DNA of 64,000 nucleotides from Papio anubis (GCF_008728515.1 NC_044980.1:36286290-36350289), one strand, 5' to 3'; counted from the stretch's first letter, positions 21,801-34,983 are shown. The notes: generated by a model not told the origin, from the sequence alone. A program made the numbers and translations.

Positions 21801-24744
21801 GCAAGACACCTTGGCTCCTGAGCCCCAAGTGACAGCCCCAAACAGCTGTGTTTATCTATCTTGCATGTCCCAGCTTGTTTTGCTAGCTGAGCAAAAACTA
21901 CTTAAAAGGATCCTCAGTCTTCACCTTCCCACTGCCTTCTACTTACACTCATATACTCCCACTTGCCCCATGAATAACTTCACAGAAACAATTGTGCAGT
22001 GTCACTAAGCCTTTCTCTGGTGTCAGAGTTACTCCCTGAGAGAACATTCACTTCCTCGTGACTCCGGTTTACTGGTCAGATTGACTTTCCTTCTCTTCTC
22101 TTTGATCGGAATCTTAGTTGTTTAGGCAGGAATTTGAGGAGCAGATGTTATGCCCCTTGAACAGGCCCTTTAATTCTCCTTAGTACTGTGTCTAATGACT
22201 CTTAATCCTGTCCTTTTAACTCTGTGTCTAGCAGATTTCAGAGTGAAGTGAGGCAGGAATGATGAGCTTGATGGTGAACATTTCATTTTAATGTTGGCAA
22301 AGTAGTCTACAGAGAGTACATGACAAACAATGAGACAGAGGGAAAATGTTAAAAGTGTTCCTATATAGCAGAAAACAATGTGAATATTAGTGTGGGATCA
22401 CTGAATTTTTGGGTTTCCCACCAAATGTAGATAGAACAGTTTGGTTGATTAGTTGGCCAGAGATATGGAGCCTTTAACTCTTTCTACTTTCTCTTCTTAA
22501 ACTTTTCTGTTTTTTTAGATTTTCATTTCCCTTTTAAAATAAAAATAAATCATCAGAAGAAACAAAGTGATCTCTTATTTTTCATGGTTACTGGAGAAAA
22601 TTACACTTCCCCCAAATGGGAGTAGCATTAACAAGGATATATCCTGTGAACTGATTCATTCCATTCTTTCTTTAAAGGCTTTGGTTAGCACTCTGAACTT
22701 TCTGATTATCAGATCTCATGTGTTTGCTAAGATATAAAATAACAAATTAGACATAATTCCCTATAGTTTTCTCAGTTTCTGATTAATTGCCTGAAATTCG
22801 ATCTATCAGTCAGTGTTTGATTAGAATAGAGAAATCACATATAATTTGAACAAGGAAAGATTAATACAAAGAATTGCTAGCTATAACAAGGTTTTGGAGT
22901 AATGAGGATTGGCTAGTAAAAAGTACAGAGAACTCTAAGGAATATAAGAATAACAGATAAAAGGAACATCAACCCCTGGGGTTGAGATACAATGTCCAAG
23001 GCCTCTGGGATTAAGATCCAGACCCTGTTTGAGGGGGCATGGCTGTGGCTCACTGAATGAAGAGAAGTTGCTGCGGTAGAGATCTGTCTCATCAGAGTCA
23101 CTCTTCTATAATACTGCCTTGTGGAGGTACTGGTGGAAGATACTGGGTGCTGCTGACTGCTATGCACTTCAGGAGCCTGACAATGGAGCGAATTGCACAG
23201 GTGCTGGATCCGGACACTGGAGAAGCTGTGTTGCAGTACAGGAGCCTGCAAAGAGGAACATACAAAACTCTTGGAAAGAAGAGGAAAATCTCCTCCTCTT
23301 ACAGTGTAAATCTAACATCGTGCCAACTAGCAAAGGAAAAATGTTTAAAGGGTCCGAGTTCATTTCTGCAGAGCAGACTGGAAAGGGTGAATTCGGAGCT
23401 GAGAGACAATAAGTGGACAACTGGCACATTTGGTCAAACTTGTAATTTTTTATCTTAGATAGACGAATTTAAACACAAGTCCATAGGTGTTTTCCTTACA
23501 AGCTTACGTTTAAATTTGGGATCCTGGTCAGAATTTTGCTAAGGACTTCATTCTTTCCCAGTATTTCAGGAAGGATACCATGGGGCCAGAGCCAGTTTTC
23601 TTTTTTGGAAGGTCCTGGGCTGTTGCCCCTTTTGCTTTTCTGGGCTCCTTTCTCATGGGCATCTGTTTTGAAAGCTTCATTTCCTCATCTGCTTTGACAC
23701 TTTAATCTTGGGCATTGTAGTGAAATGCTTCATATTGTCACACATTCTAATCTCAGAGACCAGTGAAATCTTTTTGAATTTTCTTGGCCATTGGAATCAG
23801 TACTCTGGAATCAGTACATTAAGAATGGTTTTTAAAAAACTATCAGCTAGAATTTCAACATTTTAGAAGAAATGGTCAGTATACATTTGGAGAAGAGTTT
23901 CTAGCTAGTGGTAGCTGTGCAGAAAAGCAGTTTTATTGATAAGTATCTGATTTGGATTTAGGAAAAAGCTAGGAGGAAAAATTCTATTGAGGTCTGGCCA
24001 GATAGGCATAAGTTTTATTTTTCCTTTATATTCTGTGTCCAAAAGACAAATTGTCATGAGTTAATTTTTTTTTCTGATGTATCCATTTTTTTCTCAGCTT
24101 TGGAATTAGAGGTGTAGAAAGTAAATGGGACTCAACAGCCTAAGATTTTGTTTAAAAAGATGTTCTTATTTATTTATTTATATTAAAAAAATTTCTAAAC
24201 TTTTTTTTGGCAAGAAACTGTCAACATTTTCATTTTTGATAGACAAATTTTATATTTGGGGTTTTGATTATTAAGTTGTTTCTCTATCAGAATTTCTTAT
24301 GGATTTTTCTAATAATCTCTAATGTGTTTAATTATTTGCTTTTGGTTTGTGTTTATTTTGGGATTACTTTTTTAAGAGAATGGCACCTGTGACAGCATAC
24401 TGTTAATATTACCCTTGTATCGTAGTTTACCATGCCATCTCTGAATAATATTATAGACCATTTTGGAGCATGGTGAATAACAAATTTTTACCTCAGGAGT
24501 TCACTTGAATAGTCATTTTTATATTTGTGACTGCACGTCACTTTTAGGGGCTGTACTTTCTTAGTACTGGTAGCATTATTATCCAGTGGACTCTTACAGC
24601 TTTCATTAGGTTTTCTTTTGTTTTTGTTCTTTAAAGAACATTTTACTTAACTTAGTATTTCATTTTGCATCTACATTATGAGGCAGTAAGAGTCTTCTGT
24701 TTTTCTAAAGTTGAGACTGCTTTATATTTATTTCATGTTATCTA
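21801..24744. other. Repeat-poor intron stretch
   Basis: The longest part of the window without a recognised mobile element, about 2.9 kb. At 22913-23458 several frames on both strands stay open for 86-133 codons, but no family domain is seen. Slight similarity to LTR text near 22850-23050 was not strong enough to name. Confidence 0.4.
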
Positions 24745-25244
24745 CAGCTGCCGTGTTCAATACATTAGCCGCTAGCCACATGTGGTTATTTAAATAAGAT
24801 AAAATAAAATAAAAAATTAGCCGGGTGTGGTGGCTCACGCCTGTCATCCCAGCACTTTGGGAGGCTGAAGTGGGTGGATCACGAGATCAGTAGATTGAGA
24901 CCATCCTGGCTAAGTCGGTGAAACCTCATCTCTACTAAAAATACAAAAAATTATCTGGGCGTGGTGGCAGGCATCTGTAGTCCCAGCTACTCAGGAGGCT
25001 AAGGCAGGGGAATGGTGTGAACCTGGGAGGCAGAGCTTGCAGTGAACCAAGATCACGCCACTGCACTCCAGCCTGGGCGACAGAGCGAGACTCCATCTCA
25101 AAAAAAAAAAAAAAAATTAAGTTCTTTAGTTGCACTAGCTGTATTTCAAATACTTGATGGATACATGTGGCTAGTGGCTACCATAATGGATAGCACAGAT
25201 ATGAAACATTTCCTTGTCATAGAAAGTTCTGTCGGATAGTGCTG
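24745..25244. mobile_element. Palindromic non-autonomous DNA transposon, copy 2, split by an Alu
   Basis: Left part 24745-24818 (cattagccgctagccacatg) and right part 25117-25244 (acatgtggctagtggctacc, ending gatagtgctg) are inverted complements. Same family as 11965-12170. Confidence 0.72.
24819..25116 (+). mobile_element. AluY-type element
   Basis: Sense Alu inserted in the AT-rich centre of the palindromic transposon, ending in an A16 tail. Confidence 0.93.
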
Positions 25245-25329
25245 GTCTGTAGCATATAAGACGGTATCTTAGTCTGCTTCAGCTGCTAAAACAGAATACC
25301 ATAAATTGGGTAGCTTAAACAGTAGATTT

Positions 25330-25626
25330 GACCAGGCGTGGTGGCTTATGCCTGTATTCCTAGCACTTTGGGAGGCTGAGGCAGGTGGATCACTTGAGCT
25401 CAGGAGTTTGAGACCAGCCTGGGCAACATGGCAAAACTTTGTCTCTATAAAAATTAGCCAGGCATGGTGGTGCACACCTGTAGTCCCAGCTACTTGGGAG
25501 GCTGAGGTGGGAGAATTGTTTGAATTCGGGAGGCAGAAGTTGCAGTGAGCCATGATTGCACCACTGCACTCCAGCCTGGACGACACAGTGAGACTCTGTC
25601 TGAAAGAAACAAAACAAAACAGAAAA
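25330..25626 (+). mobile_element. AluJ/S element
   Basis: Sense Alu with an internal deletion near 25450 and an (AAAAC)n tail, inside the LTR. Confidence 0.91.
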
Positions 25627-25912
25627 CAATAGATATTTCTCACAGTTCTGGAGTCTGGAGGTGCAAGATCAAAGTGCTGGCAAATTATGTTTCTTAAAGA
25701 GGGCCTGCTTCCTAGATTGGAAATGGCCATCTTCTCTCAGTATCCTCACATGGTAGGGAGAAAAGCAGCTCTAGTGTCTCTTCTTATAAAGGAACTAATG
25801 CCACCATAGGGGCTCTGTTCTCATGATCTCATCTATACCTAATTCTCTCCTAAGGGCCACGCCTCCCAATATCCTCACTTTGGGGGTTAGGGCTTTATCA
25901 TATGAATTTTTT

Positions 25913-26206
25913 TTTTTTTTTTTTTGAGACAGTGTCTCACTCTGTCGCCCAGGCTAGAGTACAGTAGCATAATCTCAGCTCACTGCAAGCTCCGCCTCCT
26001 GGGTTCATGCCATTCTCCTGCCTCAGCCTCCTGAGTAGCTGGGACTACAGATGCCCACCACCACACCCGGCTAATTTTTTGTATTTTTAGTAGAGACAGG
26101 GTTTTACCATGTCAGCCAGGATGGCCTCGATCTCCTGACCTCATGATCCACCTGCCTCAGCCTCCCAAAGTGCTGGGATTACAGGCATGAGCCACCGCGC
26201 CCAGCC
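25913..26206 (-). mobile_element. AluY-type element with 14-bp TSD
   Basis: Antisense Alu. tatcatatgaattt occurs at 25899-25912 and 26207-26220 and marks insertion within the LTR. Confidence 0.94.
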
Positions 26207-26534
26207 TATCATATGAATTTTGAGGGAACACAAACATGCAGTCTGTAGCAGATGGTAATAGGCTCATATGTTGCACTTGTTGATGTAAATGTGATAGCTT
26301 GCTTTCTCTCCAAGGACAGATTTTTAAATATTTAAATACTAATAATTTTTCAGGTTCTGTGGGAATTTTATAATTTATAGTTTCCAAACTTAAAATAATC
26401 TATAATCTATTTTGTCCTAACAATTACAAACATATTTTTTATTTCAGATTGTATATATTCCTACCACATAGAGATAATTACTGCTTTAAAAAGTTTTATT
26501 TTTTAATTTTATTTCACATATTGACATTAAATTT

Positions 26535-26765
26535 TTATTGACACATAATAATTGTACATATATATGGGGTACAGTATGATATTTCAATACATGCACTCAA
26601 TGTGTAATGATCAAATCGGTAATTTGCGTAATTATTTCTTTGTAGGGAGAAAATTCACAATTGGTACTCTTCTGGATGTTTTCAAATATATAATACATTA
26701 TTGTTAACTATACTCATCCTACTATGCAATAGGACACCAGAACTTATTCCTGGGTTCTACATCTG
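26535..26765 (-). mobile_element. L1M (L1MA/MB) 3' UTR fragment
   Basis: Antisense: gtacatatatatggggtacag, caatgtgtaatgatcaaatc, tattgttaactatactcatc and ccagaacttattcctgggt. Confidence 0.78.
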
Positions 26766-26799
26766 TTTATTAAACCAACTAAGGATTGGAAATATTGGA

Positions 26800-27058
26800 A
26801 AAAAAATTGCATCTGTACTGAACATGTACAGACTTTTTTCTTGTCATTATTCCTTACACGATATAGTACAGTAACTATTTGCATGACATTTGCTTTAGGT
26901 ATTATGAGTGATCTAGAGTTGATATGAAGTATATGGGAGGATGTGCAAAGGTGATGTGCAAATACTATGTCATTTTATATCAGGGACTTGAGTGTTCTTT
27001 GTTATCCTCAGAAGATCCTGGAACTAGTCCCCCATGGATACTGAGGGATGACTGTATA
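26800..27058 (-). mobile_element. Tigger-group element (MER2-like)
   Basis: Ends with cccatggatactgagggatgactgta, complementary to the cagtcatccctcagtatcc terminus. Internal gtacagacttttttcttgtc and gggacttgagtgttc also fit MER2. Non-coding. Confidence 0.75.
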
Positions 27059-28499
27059 GTCCTATCCTCACGGAACTTTCATTCTAATAAGGGAAGACTG
27101 ACTATAAACAAAATATATATAATAGATAGTGGTAAGTGCCGTGGAGAAGTAACAAATGGGGCAGAGTGAATTATACAGCTCCATTCTTAGAAACCTTGGA
27201 GTACTTTTCTTAGTTTATACTTGTGATGGGTTTCCTTTTGTCTCCTTTATTACATGGGACTCTGACATGTGCCCATAGCTAGGGTGGCAGTAGGATCTAC
27301 CCGAAAAGCATCCTGTTGATACAGGACCACAGCATCCTGTTGTTCTCGAGCCTATAAAGAAAGCTAATGGTCTTGCTTCTCTTAACTGTGGCCTCCTACA
27401 CTGTTTTTTGGATGATTGGCGATGTCTTAGATACTCTATTTCTTTGGAACTTTGAATGTACAACACTTTACTAGCAAATTAGCAATGGAAGCAGAGCAAA
27501 AATGTACAGAGAAAACAGAATGCATAACTCTGATGGAATTGAAGCCATGAGGCAGCAGAACGCTTAAATAGGCAGAGTGGGAGAATTAGAGGGAATTTAA
27601 TTGGGAATAACAGAAGTAATAGTTAACAGAGACAGAATACTTGAGTCATATAATTGCAAAGCAGAGTTGGGAGCAACAGATGCTAAAGAGTAGTTGCTGT
27701 AGTTCCTCTTTGGGTTGTAGGAGCAGTTGTCATATTACTATATAGCTACTGAATGAAGAAGAGTTCTTAGTGAGGCCTGAATGAACAGCCCTTCTTAGTA
27801 CTCTGTGTGACCCCATTTGACCTTTTAAGAAATCTCTAAGTAAATAAATAGTCCCTAAGGTAAATTAAGTTTTTCTCTGCTATTTTTTTGCTTGAGAGAG
27901 CTATAATTGTAAGAGACTTCTATTTCTGAACATTTTGGTGCTTGCCAATATTTGGTAATATTTATGTTTCCTGTATTTGTAATGAACATTCTTCTTCCTG
28001 TACATTTTTTGTTAAATTACTGTTTAATGCATAGTTCACCTTTTGTTGTATAAAATTGCCGCAGATTAATGTATACGCATTGGCAATGGGTAAATAGAAT
28101 TTTTTACATTATTAAAAACTGAAGGATGCCCATGTAAGCAAAAAAAAACAAAAACAAAAAAAACACCAAAAAAACCCTCTAACCCCTCAAACAATTTAAA
28201 CCACAAAACATTTTACATGTACTTACTAGTTTATTCTGAGAATTTTCCAGCCTTCAAGAATTAAATTATACTGTAAAGTACAGTAGTGTACCCATTTGAT
28301 ATCCTTACTGGTGAATTAAGGGCCTTAATATAAAATTGCTTCAGATGTCTCTAATTTTTATAGTGTTTAAATTAAAATATAATATTTAGAAAATTATGAT
28401 ACTACTAAGGCTATAGCTTGAGGACTAATCATAAAATGAATACATCCCTGTAATTGCTATCCAAATAGAAGAAGTAGAGTGTTACCAGTGTCAGAAACC
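27059..28499. other. Intron sequence, mostly unrecognised
   Basis: At 27060-27165 (ggaactttcattctaataagg, gtggtaagtgccgtggagaag) the text resembles an L2-type fragment. The rest, including an 83-codon minus-strand frame at 27215-27466, shows no family I can name. Confidence 0.35.
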
Positions 28500-30154
28500 T
28501 GTTTACCAGATATTACCCACAACCTTGTCATCTTGACTACTTGCACCATAGATTACTTTTGCCTATATTTAAATATTACTGAAATGGGTGAATACAGCAT
28601 ATTTTTTTTTGTCTGGCTTCTTTCACTTGATTATATTTGTAAAATATATCCATACTGTTTATAGCAAAAATTTGTACATTTCAATTGCTATACAGTGTGC
28701 TACTGTATGAATATACATCTACTTAGCTATTTTCTGCCTATGGACATTTGACTTATTTCCAGTTTGGGGCGATTATGAGTAGTTTTTCTGTGAACATTCT
28801 TGTAGATGTCATTTGGAACATATATTTGCTTTTCTGTTTGGTATATACTTGGTAGTGGAATTGCAAGGTCATTGATTATGCGTACATTCTGCTTTAGCAA
28901 GTATTTTTTTGTTTGTTTGTTTTTTTTTTGAGACCGAGTCTCACTCTGTTTCCCAGGCTGGAGTGCAGTGGCACGATCTCAGCTCACTGCAACCTTTGTC
29001 TCCTGGGTTCAGTTCTTCTGCCTCAGCCTTCTGAGTAGCTGGGACTACAGGCATGAGCCACCATGCATGGCTGATTTTTGTGTTTTTAGGTTTTAGGGTT
29101 TTGCCATGTGGGCCAGGCTGGTCTCAAACTCATGAACTCAAGTGATTCACCTGCTTCTTCCCAAAGTGGTGGAATTACAGGTGTGAGCCACGGCACCCGC
29201 CCATTAGCAGGTATTTCTAATAGATTTTGAAAATGATTGTACCAATCTACCCTCCTACCCATAGTCCACAAAAGTTACCTTACATCTTTGCCAACACTTT
29301 GTGTTGTCAGCCTTTTAAATTTTAGTCATTTTGGTGGATATATAGTAGTATTTCATTGTAGCTTTATTTTGAATTTTTGTGATGCATGATGAGATTAGAT
29401 AACTTCTTATAACATTATTGGGTATTTGGATATCCTTTCTCAAATGGATAAATCTTTTGGTCTTTTTACTGGTGGTTGCCTTTTTTTTTTTTTAATACCA
29501 TTTAATAGATTTTAAAAATATGGTGGATCTGGGGACTTTCATTGGTTAAATAGGAGGCACATATTCACTCACAATTTTTGGCTTTTTTTTTCACTGTTTT
29601 TCACTGTTTGTGATGTCTTTTGATGAATAGAAGTTCCTAATTTTGATGAAGGTAACATTTGCGTTCTTTTTTTTATGGTTAGAATTTTTTTGTTTTCTGT
29701 TTAAGAAAATTTTTCTTTAACCCCGTGTTGTCAATTTTATCTTCCAGTTTAGCTATATTACTTTTAAAAGTTAATAATTAATGCCTACAGTGTACCTGGA
29801 ATTGATTTTTATGTGTGTTGTAAAATAAGGACAAAGATTTGTTATTTACAATGTCAGATTGACTCAGCATCATTCATTGAAAAGACTTCTTCTATCACTT
29901 TTGTCATAAATCAAGTGGCCTTTTTCTTGTCATATTGCACTGTCAAGGACCTCTATTATATGTTGAATAGAAGTGTTGAAAATAGGTTTTCTTATCTTGC
30001 TCCTGATGTCAGAGGAAATGTTTTTAACATGTCAACATTAAGGAAGATATTTGTTACAGTTTTTTTAAAATGATACTCTTTATCAAATTAAAAACTTTCC
30101 CTTTACTTCCTAATTTGCCAGGAGGTTTTAAGAAATTATTAGTGGATATCCCAA
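28500..30154 (-). mobile_element. Ancient L1M element, first of two
   Basis: Antisense L1: gtctggcttctttcacttg, tggacatttgacttatttcc, tcatttggaacatatatttgc, then after an Alu tctttgccaacactttgtgt and L1 ORF2 text to about 30150 with many stops. Interrupted by the Alu at 28916-29202. Confidence 0.72.
28916..29202 (-). mobile_element. AluJ/S-type element
   Basis: Antisense Alu with several small deletions. The flanks ttagcaagtattt and ttagcaggtattt are the duplicated L1M target. Confidence 0.9.
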
Positions 30155-30209
30155 GTTTAAATACAAATTTTATTGAAGTACAATTTATATGCAAGATCTT
30201 GCCATTCTT

Positions 30210-30504
30210 GTTTTTGTTTTTTTGTTTTTGAGAGGGAGTGTCGCCCAGGCTGGAGTGCAGTGGCCGGATCTCAGCTCACTGCAAGCTCCGCCTCCCGGAT
30301 TTACCGCCATTCTCCTGCCTCAGCCTCCCGAGTAGCTGGGACTACAGGCACCCGCCACCTCGCCCGGCTAGTTTTTTGTGTTTTTTAGTAGAGACGGGAT
30401 TTCACCGGGTTAGCCAGGATGGTCTCGATCTCCTGACCTCGTGATTCGCCCGTCTCGGCCTCCCAAAGTGCTGGGATTACAGGCTTGAGCCACCGCGCCC
30501 GGCC
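30210..30504 (-). mobile_element. Young AluY (Old World monkey type) with 15-bp TSD
   Basis: Antisense Alu with gtggccggatctcag, cacctcgcccggc, caccgggttagcc and aggcttgagcc. The flanks gatcttgccattctt (30195-30209) and gattttgccattctt (30505-30519) differ at one base. The ctcgctctg head is deleted. Confidence 0.94.
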
Positions 30505-30839
30505 GATTTTGCCATTCTTCAGGGCTTGACTTGAATGCTTTGATATTTGCATACACTTGCTTAAGTATCACTGAAAACAAATATACCCATCTCATCAGAA
30601 AGTTCTCTTGATTCCTTTTCGTTCCATGTCCCTCCTTCCCGTAGAGGCAAGTACTTTAAAATTTTTATTGCCATAATATTTTACTATTTTTTGACTTTAT
30701 GTAATTGGGATTATATCATCTATAGTGTGTATCTTTTTTGTTTTACTCAATAAAATGTTTATGATGTTTATCCATGTATTTCATTGCATGAATATACCAA
30801 ATGTACAAATTATATATACAACGTGTAAAGTGTACAATT

Positions 30840-31128
30840 GATTGATTAATTGAGACAGAGTCTCACTCTGTTGCCCAGGCTGGAGTGCAGTGGCACGATC
30901 TTGGCTCACTGCAACCTCTGCCTCCCGGATTCAAGAAGTTCTCTTGCCTCAGCCTCCATAGTAGCTGGGATTACAGACACTCGTCTCCATGCCTGGTTAA
31001 TTTTTTTGTACTTTCAGTAGAGACAGGGTTTTGCCACTTTGGCCAGGTTAATCTCAACCTCCTGGCCTCAAGTGATCCGCCCGTATCCAAAGGACTGGGA
31101 TTACAGGGGTCAGCCATCGTGTCTGGCC
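30840..31128 (-). mobile_element. AluS-type element with 12-bp TSD
   Basis: Antisense Alu between identical copies of aagtgtacaatt (30828-30839 and 31129-31140). The T tail has decayed to attgattaattg. Confidence 0.92.
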
Positions 31129-31677
31129 AAGTGTACAATTTAGATTATTGTTTTCAGCTTTTGGGCATAATGAATAAGGCTGCTTTGAACATTTTCGTAT
31201 GAGCCTTTTTGTATGCTATGAACCTACCTAGGAATAGAACTGTTGAGTCATAGGATAGGTACGTGTTTACCTTTATATGAGACTGCCAAACAGTTCTCCA
31301 GCCTATTTTTTTATCTTACACTTTACCAGTTGTGTATGAGAATTCTAATTGCTCCACATTCTTGACAATATTTGATATTGTCAGTATCTTTGATTTAACC
31401 ATTTTAGTGGGTGAGTATAACATGATACCTTGTGTTTTTTTGTTTTTGCATTTCACAAATGATTAATGATGTGAAGCACCTTTTAATGTTTTTGTAGAGC
31501 ACTTGAATATATTTTGTGAAGTATCTGTTTTTACACTTTTAGTGGGTTGTTGGTCTTTTTATTCTTTTTTTTTTTTGTAATTAATGTATTTTAGGAGATA
31601 CCCATACACACACAGCAATAATCTTTTGCATTACAAATATTTTCTCCTACTCTCTAACTTGGTCTATTCATATCCTT

Positions 31678-31993
31678 TTTTTCTTTTCTTTTTCTTTTTT
31701 TTTTTTTTTGAGACTGAGTTTCCCTTTTGTTCCCCAAGCTGGAGTGCAATGGCATGATCTCGGCTCACTGTACCCTCCGCCTCCTGGGTTCAAGCGATTC
31801 TCCTGCCTCAGCCTCCCGAGTAGCTGGGGTTACAGGTGTGTGCCATCACGCCCAGCTGATTTTCTGTATTTTTAGTAGAAACAGGGTTTCACCATGTTAG
31901 CTAGGCTGGTCTCGAGCTCCTGACCTCAGGTGATCTGCCCGCCTCTGCCTCCCAAAGTGCTGGGATTATAGGCGTGAGCCACCGCGCCTGGCC
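31678..31993 (-). mobile_element. AluS-type element
   Basis: Antisense Alu with an interrupted T tract and cgcgcctggcc end. Confidence 0.92.
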
Positions 31994-32894
31994 TTATATT
32001 CTTATTGTTGTCTTTTGATATGTTTTATCAGATGCCTGAATTACTTTTCTTCCTTTATGCTGGATTTTTAGAAAGTCACATGAATTGACTTGAATATTAA
32101 ATCTGTCTTGCTTTCCTGGAATACATTTTACATGATTGTGATATCTTTTCCTTTTATGTATATTGCTGGATTCCATTTGCTAATATTTTGTTTGGAGTAT
32201 TTTGTATCTGTGTTCATGAGAGATAGATATAGTTTGCTGTTTCTAGCTTTTGGAAACATATGTTTAGATCATTGATTAAAACAGTTTTTTGTAATATATG
32301 TACTCAACTCCGTAAATTTTCTATTAAATAGCTTTAGGTACATGTCACAAGTTCTAATTCATTGTGTTTTCATTATCATTCAGTTAACATTTTCTAATTT
32401 CTATTGTGTTTTTTTTTCCTTTGATCTGAGGATTACTTGTAGGTATCTTGCTTTATTTTCAAACATTCAGCGGTTTTCAGATTATTTTTGAAAATTTATT
32501 TGTAACGATTCCACTAGGATTAGAGAACATATTCTATATGATTTTAGGTTTTTGACATTTATTGAGACTTGATTTACAGATTTGCATATGTCAGTTTTTT
32601 AAACATTATTTGTATACTTGAATGCATTTTTTGTTATGCATCCAACATAGGTAAATTAAGTTTATTGTGTTGTTCTAATCTTCTCTATCCTTATTGATCT
32701 TTAAAAATTGGCTGGTAGTATCAGTTACTGGAAAAGAGATGTTAAAATCTCCCAGTGTGATTGTAGATTTGCCTGTTTCTCCTTTTAGTTTTGTAATTTT
32801 TTGCTTTATGTATTTGGAGGAATGTCACTAGGCACGAGCACACTTAGAATTATTGTATCTGCCTGGTAGATTTCCCCATTTGTTATTATGAATT

Positions 32895-33209
32895 TTTTAA
32901 AAAAATCTTCAACTTTTATTTTAAGTTCTGCGGCTACATGTGCTGGATGTGCAGGTTTGTTATGTAGGTAAATGTGTGCCATAGTGGTTTGCTGCACCGA
33001 TTATCCCATCACCTAGGTATTAAGCCCAGCATCCATTAACTATTCTTCCTGATGCTCTCCCCCTGCCACCCAAGCCCCAATGTGTGTTGTTCCCCTACAT
33101 GTGTTGTTCCCCCACATGTCCGTGTGTTCCCATCATTCAGCTCCCACTTACAAGTGAGAACATGCAGCGTTTGGTTTTCTGTTTCTGCATTTGTTTGCTG
33201 AGGATAATG
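32895..33209 (-). mobile_element. 5'-truncated primate L1 3' end
   Basis: Antisense L1PA/L1PB terminus: cttttattttaagttctgc, gtgcaggtttgttatgtag and cccatcacctaggtattaag. It contains a local duplication of tgtgttgttccccyacatgt at about 33080-33120. Confidence 0.86.
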
Positions 33210-33241
33210 GTGAAAGTTCCTTTTTATCTCCAGTAATGTTC

Positions 33242-33242
33242 C

Positions 33243-33290
<48 letters not shown>

Positions 33291-33291
33291 T
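33242..33291. repeat. (TTA)16 microsatellite
   Basis: A pure trinucleotide run directly before gagatggagtctcg, so it has replaced the T tail of the next Alu. Confidence 0.95.
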
Positions 33292-33573
33292 TGAGATGGA
33301 GTCTCGCTCTGTCACCCAGGCTGGAGTGCAGTGGGCAGTCTGGGCTCACTGCAAGCTCCGCCTCCCGGGTTCACACCATTCTCCTGCCTCAGCCTCCCGA
33401 GTAGCTGGGACTATAGGCATGCGCCACCACGCCCGGCTAATTTTTTTGTATTTTTAGTAGAGACAGGGTTTCACCATGTTAGCCAGGATGGTCTCGAGCT
33501 CCTGACCTCGTGATCCGCCCGCCTCGGCCTCCCAAAGTGCTGGGATTACAAGCTTGAGCCACTGCGCTCGGCC
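33292..33573 (-). mobile_element. AluY-type element
   Basis: Antisense Alu with caagctccgcctcccggg and tagccaggatggtctcgagc. Confidence 0.93.
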
Positions 33574-33591
33574 TATTTTATTATTTTTTAT

Positions 33592-33871
33592 TTTTAGTTT
33601 TTGAGACAGAGTCTTACTCTATTGCCCAGGCTGGAGTGCAGTGGCATGATCTCAGCTCATTGCAACCTCCACCTCCCAGATTCCAGTGATTCTCATGCCT
33701 AAGCCTTCTGAGTAGCTGGGATTACAAGTGTGCGCTACCACGCCTGGCTAATTTTTTGTATTTTTAGTAGAGACAGGGTTTCGCTATATTGACCAGGCTG
33801 GCCTCAAGTGATCCACCTGCCTTGGCCTTCCACAATGCTGGGATTACAGATGTGAGCCTTGGCACCCATCC
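33592..33871 (-). mobile_element. AluS/J-type element
   Basis: Antisense Alu with a small internal deletion after gaccaggctggcctcaa, ending ggcacccatcc. Confidence 0.9.
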
Positions 33872-33882
33872 TCATTCCTTGA

Positions 33883-34184
33883 TTTTTTTTTTTTTTTTTT
33901 AGATGGAGTTTCACTCTTATTGCCCGGGCTGGAGTGCAGTGGCGTGATCTGGCTCACCACAACCTCCACCCTCCCAGGTTCAAGCGATTCTCCTGCCTCA
34001 GCCTCCCGAGTAGCTGGGATTACAGGCATGCGCCACCACGCCCAGCTAGTTTTTTTTGCTTTTTTAGTGAAGATGGGGTTTCTCCATGTTTGTCAGGCTG
34101 GTCTCAAATTCCTGACCTCAGGTGATCCGCCTACCTCAGCCTCCCAAAGTGCTGGGATTACAATATGAGCTACCGTGCCCGGTC
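33883..34184 (-). mobile_element. AluS-type element
   Basis: Antisense Alu, third in a head-to-tail cluster (33292-34184) of three independent insertions. Confidence 0.92.
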
Positions 34185-34583
34185 TGCATTAATTTTTAAT
34201 ATTATGTTTTCTCTTCTCTGTCAGTTTGTTAGTTTATTGTCTTTTACTATTCTTTTAGTCGTTAGCCTAAAGATTACAACTTAACAAAGTCTGTTAAAAT
34301 TAGTACTTCCCAGTCAATACAAAGGCTTTGGATTATTAACTACACGTAACTGCATTTACTCCCTCCTGCCGTTTTGCTGCTGTTCTCACATATAGTTGTC
34401 CCCTTGGTGTAGGCAAGGATCCCTGTCAGTATTCAAATTTGTGTATACCCAAGTCCTGCAGTTGGTCCTGAGGAATCCACCTGTGGGAAAAGCCAGCCTT
34501 TTGTATATGCAAGTTTTGCATCCTGTGAATACTATAGTGAATACTATATACGATGTTTTATTGTTTCTTTTTTCTTCGTCTTC

Positions 34584-34874
34584 TTTTTTTTTTTTTTTTT
34601 TTTCTGAGACGGAATCTCGCTCTGTCAGCCAGGCTGGAGTGCAGTGGAGCAATCTTGACTCATTGCGACCTCTGCCTCCCAGGATCAAGCAATTCTCCTG
34701 CCTCAGCCTCCCAAGTAGCTGGGACTACAGGTGCATGCCAGCACACCTGGCTAATTTTTTGTATTTTTAGTAGAGACGGGGTTTCACCACGTTAGTCAGG
34801 ATTGTATTGATTTCGACCTCGTGATCCACCTACCTCGGCCTCCCAAACTGTGGCATGAGTCACTGTGCCCCGCC
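34584..34874 (-). mobile_element. AluS/Y-type element
   Basis: Antisense Alu within the Tigger element. The end is eroded (gtgccccgcc). Confidence 0.91.
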
Positions 34875-34882
34875 TTTTCTTC

Positions 34883-34983
34883 TTTTTTTTAGAGATTGCT
34901 CTGTTACGTAGGCTGGAGTGTAGTGATGTGATCATAGCTCATTGCATAACTGGGATTATGAGCACGAGCCACTGTTCCTGGCA
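34883..34983 (-). mobile_element. Internally deleted Alu fragment
   Basis: About 100 bp: agagattgctctgttacgtaggctggagtg joined directly to actgggattatgagcacgagcc. The middle of the monomer is missing. Confidence 0.78.

Larger units (their letters stand above)
25263..26248 (-). mobile_element. MLT1-like MaLR LTR, broken by two Alus
   Basis: Pieces at 25263-25329, 25627-25912 and 26207-26248: gtatcttagtctgcttcagc, cacagttctggagtctggagg, tcctcacatggtagg and tatgaattttgagggaacac follow the antisense MLT1-family LTR. No internal region is attached, so it is probably a solo LTR. This old retroviral relic has no coding capacity. Confidence 0.72.

Noticed and set aside
33242..33291. (TTA)n as a possible functional array
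   Set aside because: It adjoins the Alu at 33292 exactly where the T tail should be, so it is tail-derived slippage.
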